Part shown: piece after piece, positions 55,117 through 64,000 of the stretch
How the letters are laid out: each line of letters starts with the position of its first letter
Numbering within the stretch: the first letter of the stretch is position 1
Translations under genes and position numbers: made by a program
Notes under the pieces: generated by a model
Database searches by the model: none
What the model was told of the DNA's origin: nothing
Seen by the model: only the letters and a program-made list of their open reading frames with translations
Source: Rhizobium anhuiense
GTDB lineage: Bacteria; Pseudomonadota; Alphaproteobacteria; Rhizobiales; Rhizobiaceae
DNA length: 64,000 nucleotides
Direction of reading: 5' to 3'
Assembly (NCBI RefSeq): GCF_003985145.1
Contig: NZ_ML133522.1
Coordinates: 124,001-188,000, forward strand

Positions 55117-55578
55117 TCAGCGAGACGCCGTGTTGTCCTCGAAGCCGACGACACGCAGTTTCTCGACGAATTCGTAGGTGATGCCGACGATGCCGCTGCC
55201 ACTTTCATCGTCACGGAAGCGGCCGACGCTGCGCACCACCTTGTAGCCGCCAAGCCGGTTGTCGACACGATAGACAAAATGGAAACCGGCGCGGTGAAGG
55301 CTCGCCTCTTCGAAGGTTTGAGCGATGAGGCTGCGGTCCTCCTCATGAATGCGCGACATCAGCTCTGTCAGATTGACGGGGCCGTCGCTGTAGGGGAGAT
55401 CGAAGATCGTGTGCACATCCTCGCTTGCAAAGAAATGTCCAGTCTCGATGTCGATGCGCCAGAAGCCGAAAAGGCGATAGGCAGCAAGCATCTGGACAAT
55501 TTCCGCATCGGTGATGCCGATGTGGGCGCGGGATTGCGCTGTCTTGTCAATGACGGGCTGTTCGAAACGAAGAGACAC
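55117..55578 (-). CDS. Stand-alone PAS-domain protein
   Basis: The 153-residue protein is one PAS fold of class 3: FGFWRIDIETGHFFASEDVHTIFDLPYSDGPVNLTELMSRIHEEDRSLI, then the FHFVYRVDN and YKVVRSVGRFRDD strands, in order. It has no output domain, so it may act as a sensor that binds a partner. It lies 46 bp downstream of the LuxR gene on the same strand, probably in one transcript. Confidence 0.75.
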   Translation of the reverse strand: MSLRFEQPVIDKTAQSRAHIGITDAEIVQMLAAYRLFGFWRIDIETGHFFASEDVHTIFDLPYSDGPVNLTELMSRIHEEDRSLIAQTFEEASLHRAGFHFVYRVDNRLGGYKVVRSVGRFRDDESGSGIVGITYEFVEKLRVVGFEDNTASR

Positions 55579-55624
55579 GATTCCCCCAGATCACGGGACG
55601 ACGTGCCGACTCTCTTCTGATGCC

Positions 55625-56350
55625 TCAGTTGATCAGCTTCAATCGAATTGCCTTAGCTACCAACTGGGTGCGGTTGACGCAATCGAGTTTTTTGATCGCG
55701 TTCGTCATATAGGCGTTCACCGTATGGTCCGAGAGCGCCAGGATCTGGCCGATTTCGATCGAGGTTTTGCCTTGGGCAGTCCAGCGTACAACTTCTAGTT
55801 CGCGAGTCGACAGCGCGTTATGCGCGCATTCCTCGTTGCGTTTGACTGCATTGTATGCATCGAGTGCATGCAGAATGATCATTGCCAACTCATTGATCTC
55901 GCTCTGGCCGAGTGCGGCGCGGTCGCCGCAGAACCAGAAGACCAACCGTTGGCCATCGGCTGCGATGGTCGGCATGGCGACGCCTGCCGGTATGGCATGG
56001 CGCAGCATCAGGGCACGCAGTTCGGCAGGAAAGGCCTGACCATTGACGGTGTCGTTGAGGTGCCAGACCGGCGGCACAGCGGACTCTCTCAGCCGCACGC
56101 CAAATGGACAACCGCGCATCATGTGGGCGCGATCAAACTCCCTGACATAGGCGGCCGGAAGCGAACTCTCGATCAGCAGCGGTTTCAAAAGAAGGTCTTC
56201 GGGAGAAGGGGCGTGCATCAGCGTCGCATGCGACAATCCGAAGGCTGTGGAGATTCTGCCGAGCGCCTGTGCAAAGAGGCCACGTGTTCGTGCAGTCGCA
56301 AGCTCTGCCGAAAGCAATGACTGTCTTTCAGAGGTAGTCATGTAAGACAT
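55625..56350 (-). CDS. LuxR-family solo regulator with altered autoinducer-type domain
   Basis: The 241-residue protein has a regulatory domain at about 20-160 and a LuxR helix-turn-helix at 175-235 (LSTRELEVVRWTAQGKTSIEIGQIL...TVNAYMTNAIKKL). The region LPAAYVREFDRAHMMRGCPFGVRLRESAVPPVW aligns loosely, in pieces, with the AHL pocket: the Asp of the usual D-P pair is Cys81 followed by Pro82. That suggests a different ligand. GGAGG sets the start at 56350. No luxI gene is in the window. Confidence 0.78.
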   Translation of the reverse strand: MSYMTTSERQSLLSAELATARTRGLFAQALGRISTAFGLSHATLMHAPSPEDLLLKPLLIESSLPAAYVREFDRAHMMRGCPFGVRLRESAVPPVWHLNDTVNGQAFPAELRALMLRHAIPAGVAMPTIAADGQRLVFWFCGDRAALGQSEINELAMIILHALDAYNAVKRNEECAHNALSTRELEVVRWTAQGKTSIEIGQILALSDHTVNAYMTNAIKKLDCVNRTQLVAKAIRLKLIN

Positions 56351-56681
56351 TTGTACGCCTCCGGCAGCCCCAATGTTACCGCTATCAAACACAGAAAGGC
56401 GGCGGGATGCTAGTCCCAACCGACTTGGCGCAAGCCGATTCATTCAAATTGTGAAAAATTAGTCACAGTAGATCGCGTCTTGGTTGAGTTTCGACTTGCA
56501 AAAATAGCGTTGCGGTATCTTTGGCTCCCGCGTGGCCGCAGAGCGATGGATCTCACGCAGCCGGACAGGAAGAGAATCACTTCGGGAAAGAGGTTGGGCG
56601 GTAACACCAGCGAAATCTGGCTTGCTGCGGTTCGATGCAATTGCTAATCGTATTCTCATGTATAACTGAGGCGATTTAATC
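56351..56681. other. Divergent intergenic region of the LuxR and ClpP-like genes
   Basis: No gene is supported in these 331 bases. A/T-rich patches around 56440-56520 and 56640-56690 probably hold the two promoters. I find no convincing lux-box dyad by eye. Confidence 0.4.
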
Positions 56682-58331
56682 GTGCGCTTTGCAATTTTTG
56701 TTTTTCGCAAGCATCTGTTTTTCCTTATATTACTTGCCCTGTTATTTTTGAGCTTGCCGATCGGTGCCGCGATCTCACAGGCTGCCGAGAAGAAGAAGCA
56801 GGCGGGGCAGGCGCCAATGCGTTTCATCATCGTACGAAGCCTCCTCTGCATGGAAGACTGTCCTGAATGGATATCGGCAGAGGGGCGCATAACCACCGAT
56901 ACTCCCGGCCAGCTCCGAAAAATTCTGAAGAAAATCGGGGATCGGAAATTGCCGGTGGTCTTTCAGTCGGAAGGTGGTGAGGTCGATGCTGCCTATGCGA
57001 TGGGCCGGATGATCCGCAAGGCCGGTCTGGAAACAGCCGTAGGAGGCACGCGACTGAAGGATTGCCCAGCGGACGATACGCGCTGCGCCGCCGCTATCGA
57101 AAAGGATGGCAGCCCGGTCGGCGTCACCTATTCGGATGGCGCATACTGCTTTTCCGCATGTCCTCTGGCTTTCGCCGGCGGTACCTCGCGCGTCTCGTCG
57201 CAATGGGCTTTCATCGGTGTCCACCAGATCACGACCGTCTACAAGAGAGAGCGTGTCTCCTATCGCATCGAATACAAGATCGTGAATGGCAAGAAGACGG
57301 AAATTTCCCGCAAGGAGGTTGGACGCAAATCCGCGGGGCAGAGTAGTTCCACTAAACTTGGAAAGAAGGCGGCCGCTGCCCTGACGGGCTATTTGAAGGA
57401 GATGGGCGTCAGTGCCGATCTGATCGGTTTGATGATGAGTACCCCTCCTGATCGCATCACTATCGTGCCGCCAGCAGATGCACTTCGCATGGGGCTGAAC
57501 ACCGACATGCTGGCTTACAATGAGTGGCCGGGCATGCCGCTCTGCGTGGCGGGTGCAGCCACTGATGCCGCCTGCCACGGCCATTCGGCGGTCGAAGCGG
57601 CTGGGGCGCCCGCAACTGCAGACACAAGCGAGAAACAGCCGACAACCCTGCCGATGGACTTTCTCCTGATGTATCATGGCAATTGCCAGGAGGAGTGCAC
57701 GCAGTGGATTTCTGCGGAAGGAGACATCACGCCGGATACCCCGGCTCGGCTGGCGGCAATCTTGAAGACGCTCGGCGAAAGAAAGCTGCCGCTCGTTCTT
57801 CAGTCCAATGGCGGGGACATGGATGCGGCTTTCGCGATGGGGCGTGTGATCCGTGCGGCAGGTCTGGAGACCTCGATTGGCAGAACGCGGTTGCCGAACT
57901 GCCCGACGCTCGATCCGCGTTGCAAGGCGAGCATGGCCAAAAGCGGTCCGACGGAGGGGGAGGTCTCTGCCGGCGGTGCATACTGCCTTTCGACCTGTAC
58001 TCTCGTCTTGATGAGCGGAACGCCGCGGATTGTCGGATATTCCGATATCGGCCTTGTCAGACCCACGACGGCTGAAGATAGGAAATTCTTCGCCTATTTC
58101 GACGAGATGGGCGTTAATGCCGAGTCTTTCGAGACGATGATGCTCGCGACCTCGATTGAGCGAAAGAATATTCCTCGTTCTCAGGCGCTCGAGCTTGGCA
58201 TCGTCAACGGGATCATCCCTTACGGTGATGAGCCCGGTGATCGCCTATGTGGACCCGATGCCAAGGAAAGTCTTCGATGCCCCAGAAAAGCTGAGGCAGA
58301 GATCGCTCCTGTTGCTGCGGCCTCGAATTGA
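56682..58331 (+). CDS. Exported protein with two tandem ClpP-like (COG3904-type) domains
   Basis: The 549-residue product has an N-terminal membrane/signal segment (residues 11-33) and two homologous halves, at about 45-290 and 325-540. Each starts with a Cys-containing C-x3-C-x-x-WISAEG segment, then DTP, LP-V-QS-GG-x-D-A-A-AMGR-IR-AGLET, and GAYC-x-S-x-C. In half 1 Ser158 (CFSAC) and His181 (IGVHQ) could be catalytic. In half 2 Ser437 remains but the His position is Val459. Start is GTG at 56682 after GAGGCGA. Function is unknown; an intramolecular inactive copy is likely. Confidence 0.72.
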   Translation: MRFAIFVFRKHLFFLILLALLFLSLPIGAAISQAAEKKKQAGQAPMRFIIVRSLLCMEDCPEWISAEGRITTDTPGQLRKILKKIGDRKLPVVFQSEGGEVDAAYAMGRMIRKAGLETAVGGTRLKDCPADDTRCAAAIEKDGSPVGVTYSDGAYCFSACPLAFAGGTSRVSSQWAFIGVHQITTVYKRERVSYRIEYKIVNGKKTEISRKEVGRKSAGQSSSTKLGKKAAAALTGYLKEMGVSADLIGLMMSTPPDRITIVPPADALRMGLNTDMLAYNEWPGMPLCVAGAATDAACHGHSAVEAAGAPATADTSEKQPTTLPMDFLLMYHGNCQEECTQWISAEGDITPDTPARLAAILKTLGERKLPLVLQSNGGDMDAAFAMGRVIRAAGLETSIGRTRLPNCPTLDPRCKASMAKSGPTEGEVSAGGAYCLSTCTLVLMSGTPRIVGYSDIGLVRPTTAEDRKFFAYFDEMGVNAESFETMMLATSIERKNIPRSQALELGIVNGIIPYGDEPGDRLCGPDAKESLRCPRKAEAEIAPVAAASN

Positions 58332-58391
58332 TGCGGAAAAGAACGCCGGTGTGCCCACTCACTGACGTGGGACAATCAGTTCGTCGTCCCT

Positions 58392-58922
58392 TTACCCCTT
58401 GTCCTTCAAATCATTTTTCGACGTCACGCTCATCAGCTTCTCCAGGAAGCCGAGCATGACGGCGGAGGCGACGAAGGCGAGGTGCATGAAGGTCAGCCAC
58501 ATGATCTTGCCGTCGGCATATTTGTCGGCATTAAGGAAGACCTGCAGCAGATGGATGGAGGAAATGGCGACGATCGAGGAGGCGACCTTGATCTTCAGGC
58601 TGCCTGAATCGAGCTTGCCGAGGAAGGAAACCTCGTTGTCAGCCTCACTGGCCTCATCGAAGCGGCTGACGAAATTCTCGTAGCCCGAGATCATCACCAT
58701 GACGATCAGGCTGGCGACGAGGGCTGCGTCGATCAGACTGAGCATGGCAAGGATCATCTCCGCTTCGTCGAGCTCGAAGACGCCGGAGGCGATCTTCAGG
58801 AGCTTGTAGGCGAAGGAAACGGCATAGACGGCGAGCGCCGCTACCAGGCCGATATAGAAGGCGACGAGGAGCCAGCGGCTCGACAGGATGATGCGCTCAA
58901 TGATGAGTTCCAGTGACTTCAT
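58392..58922 (-). CDS. UPF0114 (YqhA) family membrane protein
   Basis: The 176-residue protein has four hydrophobic segments. It begins KSLELIIERIILSSRWLLVAFYIGL, with LAMLSLIDAALVASLIVMVMISGYENFVSRFD and HLLQVFLNADKYADGKIMW, as expected for UPF0114. The function is unknown. AGGGTG precedes the ATG at 58922. It is convergent to the ClpP-like gene and divergent from fhs. Confidence 0.88.
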   Translation of the reverse strand: MKSLELIIERIILSSRWLLVAFYIGLVAALAVYAVSFAYKLLKIASGVFELDEAEMILAMLSLIDAALVASLIVMVMISGYENFVSRFDEASEADNEVSFLGKLDSGSLKIKVASSIVAISSIHLLQVFLNADKYADGKIMWLTFMHLAFVASAVMLGFLEKLMSVTSKNDLKDKG

Positions 58923-59079
58923 GTTTTCACCCTGTGAAACCGCAATCGTTGACCGCCACATAAACGCCCAGCGTGGTTGCCGCAAGGCGTGGCGCTATTC
59001 ACACTTCGCCGATATTTCGCTATCTCGATAAGGGGAAAACAACGACTCTGCGTCCGCGGGGGTCGGACGGGGGACATCC

Positions 59080-60759
59080 ATGCCAGCCATCAAATCCGAT
59101 ATCGAAATCGCGCGCGCAGCTGCCAAGAAGCCGATCTTCGAGATCGGGGCGAAACTCGGCATTCCGGTTGAGCAACTCGCTCCCTATGGTCACGACAAGG
59201 CGAAGGTCAGCGCTGAGTTCATCGCGGCGCAGGCAGGCAAGAAGGACGGCAGGCTGATTCTCGTCACTGCGATCAATCCGACACCGGCGGGCGAGGGCAA
59301 GACGACGACCACCGTCGGGCTCGGCGACGGGCTGAACCGGATCGGCAAGAAAGCCATCATCTGCATCCGCGAGGCTTCTCTCGGCCCCTGTTTCGGCGTC
59401 AAGGGCGGGGCGGCCGGCGGCGGTTATGCGCAGGTCGTGCCGATGGAAGACATCAACCTGCATTTCACCGGCGATTTCCATGCGATCACCTCGGCGCACA
59501 ATCTGTTGGCGGCGATGATCGACAACCATATCTACTGGGGCAACGAAGAGAATATCGACATTCGCCGCATCACCTGGCGGCGGGTCATGGACATGAACGA
59601 CCGGGCGCTCAGAAGCATGGTCTCCTCGCTCGGCGGTGTCGCCAACGGTTTCCCGCGCCAGGGCGGGTTCGACATCACCGTCGCCTCCGAGGTGATGGCG
59701 ATCCTCTGCCTCGCCACCGATCTCAAGGATCTGGAGCGGCGGCTCGGCGACATCATCATCGGCTATCGCTTCGACCGCACGCCGGTGCATGCGCGCGACC
59801 TGAAAGCCGACGGCGCCATGGCGGTGCTCTTGAAGGATGCGATGCAGCCGAACCTCGTGCAGACGCTGGAGAACAATCCGGCCTTCGTGCATGGCGGACC
59901 CTTCGCCAACATCGCCCATGGCTGCAATTCGGTGACGGCGACGAAGACGGCGCTGAAGCTCGGCGACTATGTGGTGACGGAAGCAGGCTTCGGGGCCGAT
60001 CTCGGAGCGGAGAAATTCTTCGACATCAAATGCCGCAAGGCCGGGCTGAAACCGGATGCGGCGGTCATCGTCGCGACCGTCCGGGCGCTGAAGATGAATG
60101 GCGGGGTGAAGAAGGAGAATCTCGGCACCGAGGACGTGGCGGCGTTGAAGAAGGGCTGCGCCAATCTTGGACGGCACGTCGCCAATGTGCGCCGGTTCGG
60201 CGTGCCCGTCGTCGTGGCGATCAATCATTTCGTCTCGGATACCGACGCCGAGATTGCGGCGGTCAAGGAATTCGTCTCAAGACTCGGCGCCGAGGCGATC
60301 CTCTGCCGCCACTGGGCGCTGGGTTCGGCCGGCATCGAGGAACTGGCGCACAAGGTGGTGGAACTGGCTGAATCCGGCCAAGCGAAATTCCAGCCGCTCT
60401 ATGGCGACGACATTTCGCTGTTCGAGAAGATCGAGATCGTCGCCTCGAAGATCTACCATGCCGGCGAGGTGACGGCCGACAAGGCGGTGCGCGACCAGCT
60501 ACAGACATGGGAGGAGCAGGGCTACGGCAATCTGCCGATCTGCATGGCGAAGACGCAATATTCCTTCTCCACCGATCCGAACCTGCGCGGCGCGCCGGAA
60601 GGCCATGTCGTCACCGTGCGGGAGGTGCGGCTTTCGGCGGGCGCCGGCTTCGTCGTCGCCATCACCGGCGAGATCATGACGATGCCCGGCCTGCCGAAAT
60701 CGCCGTCGGCGGAGCGGATTTTCCTGAACGATCAGGGTTATATCGAGGGCTTGTTCTGA
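59080..60759 (+). CDS. fhs: Formate--tetrahydrofolate ligase
   Basis: The 559-residue enzyme makes 10-formyl-THF from formate, THF and ATP for one-carbon metabolism. The P-loop [18 protein letters not shown] is near residue 62, [31 protein letters not shown] follows (in segments), and [20 protein letters not shown] is near 325. The length is normal. GGGGGA precedes the start. A short GTTCTGA/TCAGAAC hairpin overlaps the stop codon (60753-60769). Confidence 0.96.
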   Translation: MPAIKSDIEIARAAAKKPIFEIGAKLGIPVEQLAPYGHDKAKVSAEFIAAQAGKKDGRLILVTAINPTPAGEGKTTTTVGLGDGLNRIGKKAIICIREASLGPCFGVKGGAAGGGYAQVVPMEDINLHFTGDFHAITSAHNLLAAMIDNHIYWGNEENIDIRRITWRRVMDMNDRALRSMVSSLGGVANGFPRQGGFDITVASEVMAILCLATDLKDLERRLGDIIIGYRFDRTPVHARDLKADGAMAVLLKDAMQPNLVQTLENNPAFVHGGPFANIAHGCNSVTATKTALKLGDYVVTEAGFGADLGAEKFFDIKCRKAGLKPDAAVIVATVRALKMNGGVKKENLGTEDVAALKKGCANLGRHVANVRRFGVPVVVAINHFVSDTDAEIAAVKEFVSRLGAEAILCRHWALGSAGIEELAHKVVELAESGQAKFQPLYGDDISLFEKIEIVASKIYHAGEVTADKAVRDQLQTWEEQGYGNLPICMAKTQYSFSTDPNLRGAPEGHVVTVREVRLSAGAGFVVAITGEIMTMPGLPKSPSAERIFLNDQGYIEGLF

Positions 60760-60826
60760 TCTTCAGAACGCTTGCTCATCTGTTCGACGGCCTGATTCAA
60801 GCGTGAACCGCAACTCGTTGAAATGA

Positions 60827-61774
60827 TTAGTGACAATAGCGATAGCCGCCCTTCCTCTCGATGACGTCGAGATGGAAATGCGTCTCGTGGGCCGCGTCGC
60901 TTTCGGGGTCGAGGACGGTGGTGAAATAGAGGCAGCCGGCGGCGCTGACGGTGCGCTGGAAGGCGCCGGTGAGCGTCGGATCCTCGCGGCGGGAGCGGAC
61001 GGCGACATCCTCGCCCTTTTCGAAATGGAAACTGGCAATATCGATGGCGTTGCCGCGGGCATGTTCGGAGATCTTGCCTGTTCCGGCGCCATTACGCAGG
61101 CGGCACATATAGGCCGTTGCCTGGTTGACGGTGGTGATGCGGCCCTGCTCCGGCAAGGCGGCGGAGGCGGTCGGGATGACGCTGTCCTTCATCCAGCGGG
61201 CAAGGGCGAGTGCTGCCGGGCAGCGGAGCGTCGCTTCCGGCTTCAGGCTGATGCCGGGCAGGGCTTCGGAGACGATGATCGGTTTGTCGATGCCGCAGCC
61301 GTTGCCGTCATCGATACGCGGCGTTTCCTTGAAGACGACGCCCAAAGCCCGGAGTGCGGCCGTGCATTCGGCGTGCTCGGTGTCGCTTTCGGGTTCGATC
61401 GTCAGATGCTGTTCTTCGAGCGTCTGCTCGGCTGGCGGCTTGTTTTCTTCAGTCGGGGTCTGCGGGCTTTCAAGCTTGCCCGGGGGCAGCGGCGGGCCTT
61501 GCATGGGTTCGGCCGGCGCAGGCTGGGCCGGTTCGGCCCCCGGCGTCGACGGCTGGCTCGGTGCCTCCGGAGCCTTTACATCAGGTTTCGGCTGAGGGGC
61601 CGGCACCTCTTCAGGCGCGGGCGGTTCCGCCTCCGCAGGCGGGACAGAGGTGGGGCTGCTCGTCTCGCCGGCATCGGGCCGAGGTTGGGGCAGTGGACCT
61701 TGTGGGGGCAAGCGGGCGCCGGCAAGAAAGGCGGTAGCGGCGATCAGGATCGCCAGTATCGAAAGTTTTCTCAA
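60827..61774 (-). CDS. Secreted extensin-like family protein
   Basis: The 315-residue product has a signal peptide if translation starts at TTG 61774 (RKLSILAILIAATAFLAGA). A Pro-rich linker of about 100 residues follows (PQPRPDAGETSS, EEVPAPQPKPDVKAPEAPSQ), then an extensin-like C-terminal domain: ECTAALRALGVVFKE, CGIDKPIIV, RWMKDSVIPTA, CRLRNGAGTGKISEHARGNAIDIASF, and HFHLDVI. The SEHARGNAIDI and HFH motifs resemble zinc peptidases of the D-Ala-D-Ala carboxypeptidase fold, so peptidoglycan is a plausible target. Confidence 0.78.
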   Translation of the reverse strand: MRKLSILAILIAATAFLAGARLPPQGPLPQPRPDAGETSSPTSVPPAEAEPPAPEEVPAPQPKPDVKAPEAPSQPSTPGAEPAQPAPAEPMQGPPLPPGKLESPQTPTEENKPPAEQTLEEQHLTIEPESDTEHAECTAALRALGVVFKETPRIDDGNGCGIDKPIIVSEALPGISLKPEATLRCPAALALARWMKDSVIPTASAALPEQGRITTVNQATAYMCRLRNGAGTGKISEHARGNAIDIASFHFEKGEDVAVRSRREDPTLTGAFQRTVSAAGCLYFTTVLDPESDAAHETHFHLDVIERKGGYRYCH

Positions 61775-61866
61775 CGCATCCGATTCCCTGCTGCCGATAG
61801 TTAGGGATAATGCGCGAGGGCGGTTTTCGTTGCAAATGCGCAACGTTTAGGAAGATCGTTAAAACT

Positions 61867-61917
61867 TGATAATATTATTCAACATAAATCGCCGGATTAT
61901 GTTGACAATAGAACTCA
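61867..61917. promoter_or_regulatory. Two iron-responsive (IRO/RirA-type) boxes
   Basis: Two sequences match TGA-N9-TCA, the reported RirA iron-responsive motif: 61867-61881 (TGA TAATATTAT TCA) and 61903-61917 (TGA CAATAGAAC TCA). The first sits within a near-palindrome TTGA...TCAA. They lie between the extensin-like gene and the TonB receptor gene, 129 and 165 bp before the receptor start. Confidence 0.72.
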
Positions 61918-62045
61918 TGTTTTTTATGCGGCAAAAAGAAGGCAGAAATTCTGCGTCGCCTTCATCCGCAAAAGCCCAGCCAGCCCCTCGAGCGTTTGAC
62001 GCGCCACGACCAGCCAGCCCGGTAATCATCATTAGAGGGTAGGTT

Positions 62046-64000
62046 ATGATCGTCCGGCATTGGCGTTCGGTTTTGTTGGTCTGCACGGCAGCCACAGTTG
62101 TTTTTCCTGTTTCGCAGTCTTTCGCGCAAAGCGCTCCGGCAACGACGCCGCAAGCCACCGCAGAAGACAGCACCGTCCTGCAGAAGATCGTCGTCAAGGG
62201 CAAACGCGTGGCGCCGGGCAGCGTCGCCGACACGCCGCTTGCGACCGAGATCACCGCCAAGACGCTCGAAGAGAAGCAGGTCACCAATTTCGACGATATT
62301 GGCCGCAGCGTCGATGCAGGTGTGAACTACTCGCGTGGCGACGCGGGCTTCAACCTGCGCGGCCTCTCCGGCGCTCGCATCCTGACCACCATTGACGGCA
62401 TTCCGATCCCATATATTTCGAACAGTTCGCGCCAGGGTGCTTTCGCGCCGGCCAACGCCAATGGCGGCGGCGATACCTTCGATTTCGATTCGCTGTCGTC
62501 GCTCGATATCGTGCGTGGCGCAGATTCGAGCAAGGGCGGCTCGGGCATGCTCGGTGGCGCCATCGTTCTCAATACGCTCGAGCCGGAGGATCTCATTCCC
62601 GAAGGCCGGGATTGGGGTGCGATCGTCAAGTCGACATACGACAGCGAAAATCGCAGCATTTCCAGCTCGGCCGCCGCTGCCAAGAAGATCGGCAACGCGT
62701 CGATCCTGTTTCAGGGCGGCTACCGCAAGGGCCATGAACGCGACAATATGGGCGACAACGACAGCTATGGCCGCTCTCGCACCGAGGCGGATCCCGCCGA
62801 TTTCGACCAGCACAACCTGCTCTTCAAGCTGCGACAGGAGCTGGAAGGCGGTCATCGCATCGGCCTGACGGCCGAACGCTTCCGCCGCGATCTCAAGACC
62901 GACCTGCGCGAGCTCCAGGGCGGCACGACGCCGCGCAACTTCCGGATCGACAATTATGACGGCCGCGAACTGCGCGACCGCGACCGCGTTTCTCTCGATT
63001 ACGATTATGAGGCGCAGTCTTCCGACGCATTCTTCAGCAGTGCGCGCGCAACGCTTTATTGGCTGGATTTGAAGAAGGAAGCCGGCAGCCGGGGCCGTAC
63101 GACCACCAATGTGGCTTATGGCCGTAACAACCAGATAGAAAACGAAACCTGGGGCTTCAGCGGCACGGCGACGAAGGATTTCGAATATTCCGGTCTCAGC
63201 CACTCCGTTCGCGTGGGCCTCGACGTCGGCATTTCCAGCTGGAGCCAGTATAGCTGGGCACTTTGCCCGACGCCCACAACGTGCCCGGCGCTGAACAACC
63301 AGGCGGAAGTGCCCAATGTCGACAGCCAGAACCTGGGGCTGACCTTCGAAGACAAGATCGAAATCGGCAATACCGGCTTCGCGTTGACACCCGGCTTCCG
63401 CTTCGACTGGTTCAACTACAATCCGTCGACCGGCGGAAGTTTCGCAAGCAATACCGGGCTTACTCGTTTCGGGGACCTGAACGACCGGACGGAAGCCGGC
63501 CTGTCGCCGAAGATCCTTGCCACATATGACCTGACGCCCGACGTGCAGCTTTACGCACAGCTGGCCGTTGGCTTCCGCGCACCCACCGTGGACGAGCTCT
63601 ACAGCCGCTTCTATAATCCGACGGGCCGCTACGCCCAGCTCGGCAATCCCGATCTGGAGCCGGAAATCGGCCGCGGCGTCGAAATCGGCGCCAATTTCGA
63701 CACGGGCGATTTTACCGGTCGGGTTGCGGCTTTTCACACCCGCTACCAGAACTTTATAGAGACGGTGACAAGCCGGGACGCGACCGGCTTTACGGAGTTC
63801 AACTACACGAACGTTTCTGCGGCCACAATTTCGGGTATTGAAGCCAGTGCCGTCAAGACATTCAACAATGGCATCAACCTGCATGCGTCGCTTGCCTATG
63901 CCTATGGCCGCAACGAGGATACGGGCAAATACTTGCGATCGGTTGCTCCCTTCAAGGCGATCATCGGCGGCGGTTGGAGCAACGACAACTACGGTTTCGA
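62046..64000 (+). CDS. TonB-dependent heme/hemoglobin-type receptor, 3' end outside the window
   Basis: The outer-membrane receptor is open to the last base, about 651 residues so far. It has a signal peptide (ending SQSFA), a TonB-box-like segment (TVLQKIVVKGKRV), a plug domain (NYSRGDAGFNLRGLSGARILTTIDGIPIPY and DIVRGADSSKGGSGMLGGAI, in parts) and beta-barrel strands. FRAPTVDELYSRFYNP and NPDLEPE match heme receptors of the HmuR/ShmR type, in which FRAP and NPNL-type motifs with a nearby His are diagnostic. Iron boxes upstream support the role. Confidence 0.85.
   Translation, partial: MIVRHWRSVLLVCTAATVVFPVSQSFAQSAPATTPQATAEDSTVLQKIVVKGKRVAPGSVADTPLATEITAKTLEEKQVTNFDDIGRSVDAGVNYSRGDAGFNLRGLSGARILTTIDGIPIPYISNSSRQGAFAPANANGGGDTFDFDSLSSLDIVRGADSSKGGSGMLGGAIVLNTLEPEDLIPEGRDWGAIVKSTYDSENRSISSSAAAAKKIGNASILFQGGYRKGHERDNMGDNDSYGRSRTEADPADFDQHNLLFKLRQELEGGHRIGLTAERFRRDLKTDLRELQGGTTPRNFRIDNYDGRELRDRDRVSLDYDYEAQSSDAFFSSARATLYWLDLKKEAGSRGRTTTNVAYGRNNQIENETWGFSGTATKDFEYSGLSHSVRVGLDVGISSWSQYSWALCPTPTTCPALNNQAEVPNVDSQNLGLTFEDKIEIGNTGFALTPGFRFDWFNYNPSTGGSFASNTGLTRFGDLNDRTEAGLSPKILATYDLTPDVQLYAQLAVGFRAPTVDELYSRFYNPTGRYAQLGNPDLEPEIGRGVEIGANFDTGDFTGRVAAFHTRYQNFIETVTSRDATGFTEFNYTNVSAATISGIEASAVKTFNNGINLHASLAYAYGRNEDTGKYLRSVAPFKAIIGGGWSNDNYGF

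Noticed and set aside
61962..63884. A 640-residue minus-strand reading frame opposite the TonB receptor
   Set aside because: It is a shadow of the receptor gene in GC-rich DNA. It has no recognisable domain, while the plus strand has a signal peptide, plug and barrel motifs.

Overview
The window reads as a chromosomal segment of a fast-growing Rhizobium of the R. etli / R. leguminosarum type (Alphaproteobacteria). Coding is dense and GC-rich. It carries a BacA/SbmA peptide transporter, a eukaryotic-type glutamine synthetase GlnII behind a sigma-54 promoter, a NolR-like ArsR regulator, a choline ChoXWV transporter, TGA-N9-TCA iron boxes of the RirA type, and the palindromic repeats common in rhizobia. 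The genus is an inference from this combination. I found no rRNA, tRNA, CRISPR array, prophage or transposase gene.

Layout. 0-0.9 kb: the 3' end of a dual-specificity phosphatase gene and a small membrane protein. 1.1-13.1 kb: mostly minus strand, rich in purine catabolism: lldD-type dehydrogenase, guanine deaminase, urate-oxidase-like membrane protein, XdhC, and the run bdhA-xdhA-xdhB, with a LysR regulator and a peptidase E inserted. 13.2-22.7 kb: glycerol kinase, an ECF sigma factor with its DGPF/YCII partner and an SRPBCC protein, a G31C14 tract, a luciferase-like oxidoreductase, methionine aminopeptidase, PadR regulator, MFS transporter and BacA. 22.7-27.6 kb: polysaccharide deacetylase-like protein, a 275-bp MITE-like element, NnrU, a TPR-type membrane protein and Der GTPase, with several repeat clusters.

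27.6-33.9 kb: an OhrR-like regulator divergent from a secreted esterase, a GT4 glycosyltransferase, GlnII, a small DUF2735-like protein, KDG kinase and a small secreted protein. 34.1-41.5 kb: a complete oligopeptide ABC transporter (A-B-C-D-F) divergent from a GH13 alpha-glucosidase. 41.5-47.3 kb: adenine deaminase, a lone branched-chain amino acid binding protein, an HD-GYP protein and an omega-amino acid:pyruvate aminotransferase. 47.5-51.8 kb: nolR-like gene, hugZ-like gene and choXWV. 52-64 kb: thymidine kinase, an unknown coiled-coil protein, DUF2333, a PAS protein with a LuxR solo, a 549-residue protein with two ClpP-like halves, UPF0114, formyl-THF ligase, an extensin-like protein and a heme-type TonB receptor that runs off the right end.

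How the genes fit together. Adenine deaminase, guanine deaminase, xanthine dehydrogenase with XdhC and the urate hydroxylase homologue could carry purines from adenine and guanine to urate and beyond. ChoXWV, the Opp system, glycerol kinase, the alpha-glucosidase, KDG kinase, lactate and hydroxybutyrate dehydrogenases describe a scavenging heterotroph. BacA, NolR, GlnII and iron-regulated heme uptake fit a legume symbiont. No single large unknown system stands out. The best candidates for new biology are the duplicated ClpP-like protein, the OhrR-like/esterase pair with its paired operators, the LuxR solo with its PAS partner, and the MITE-like element.
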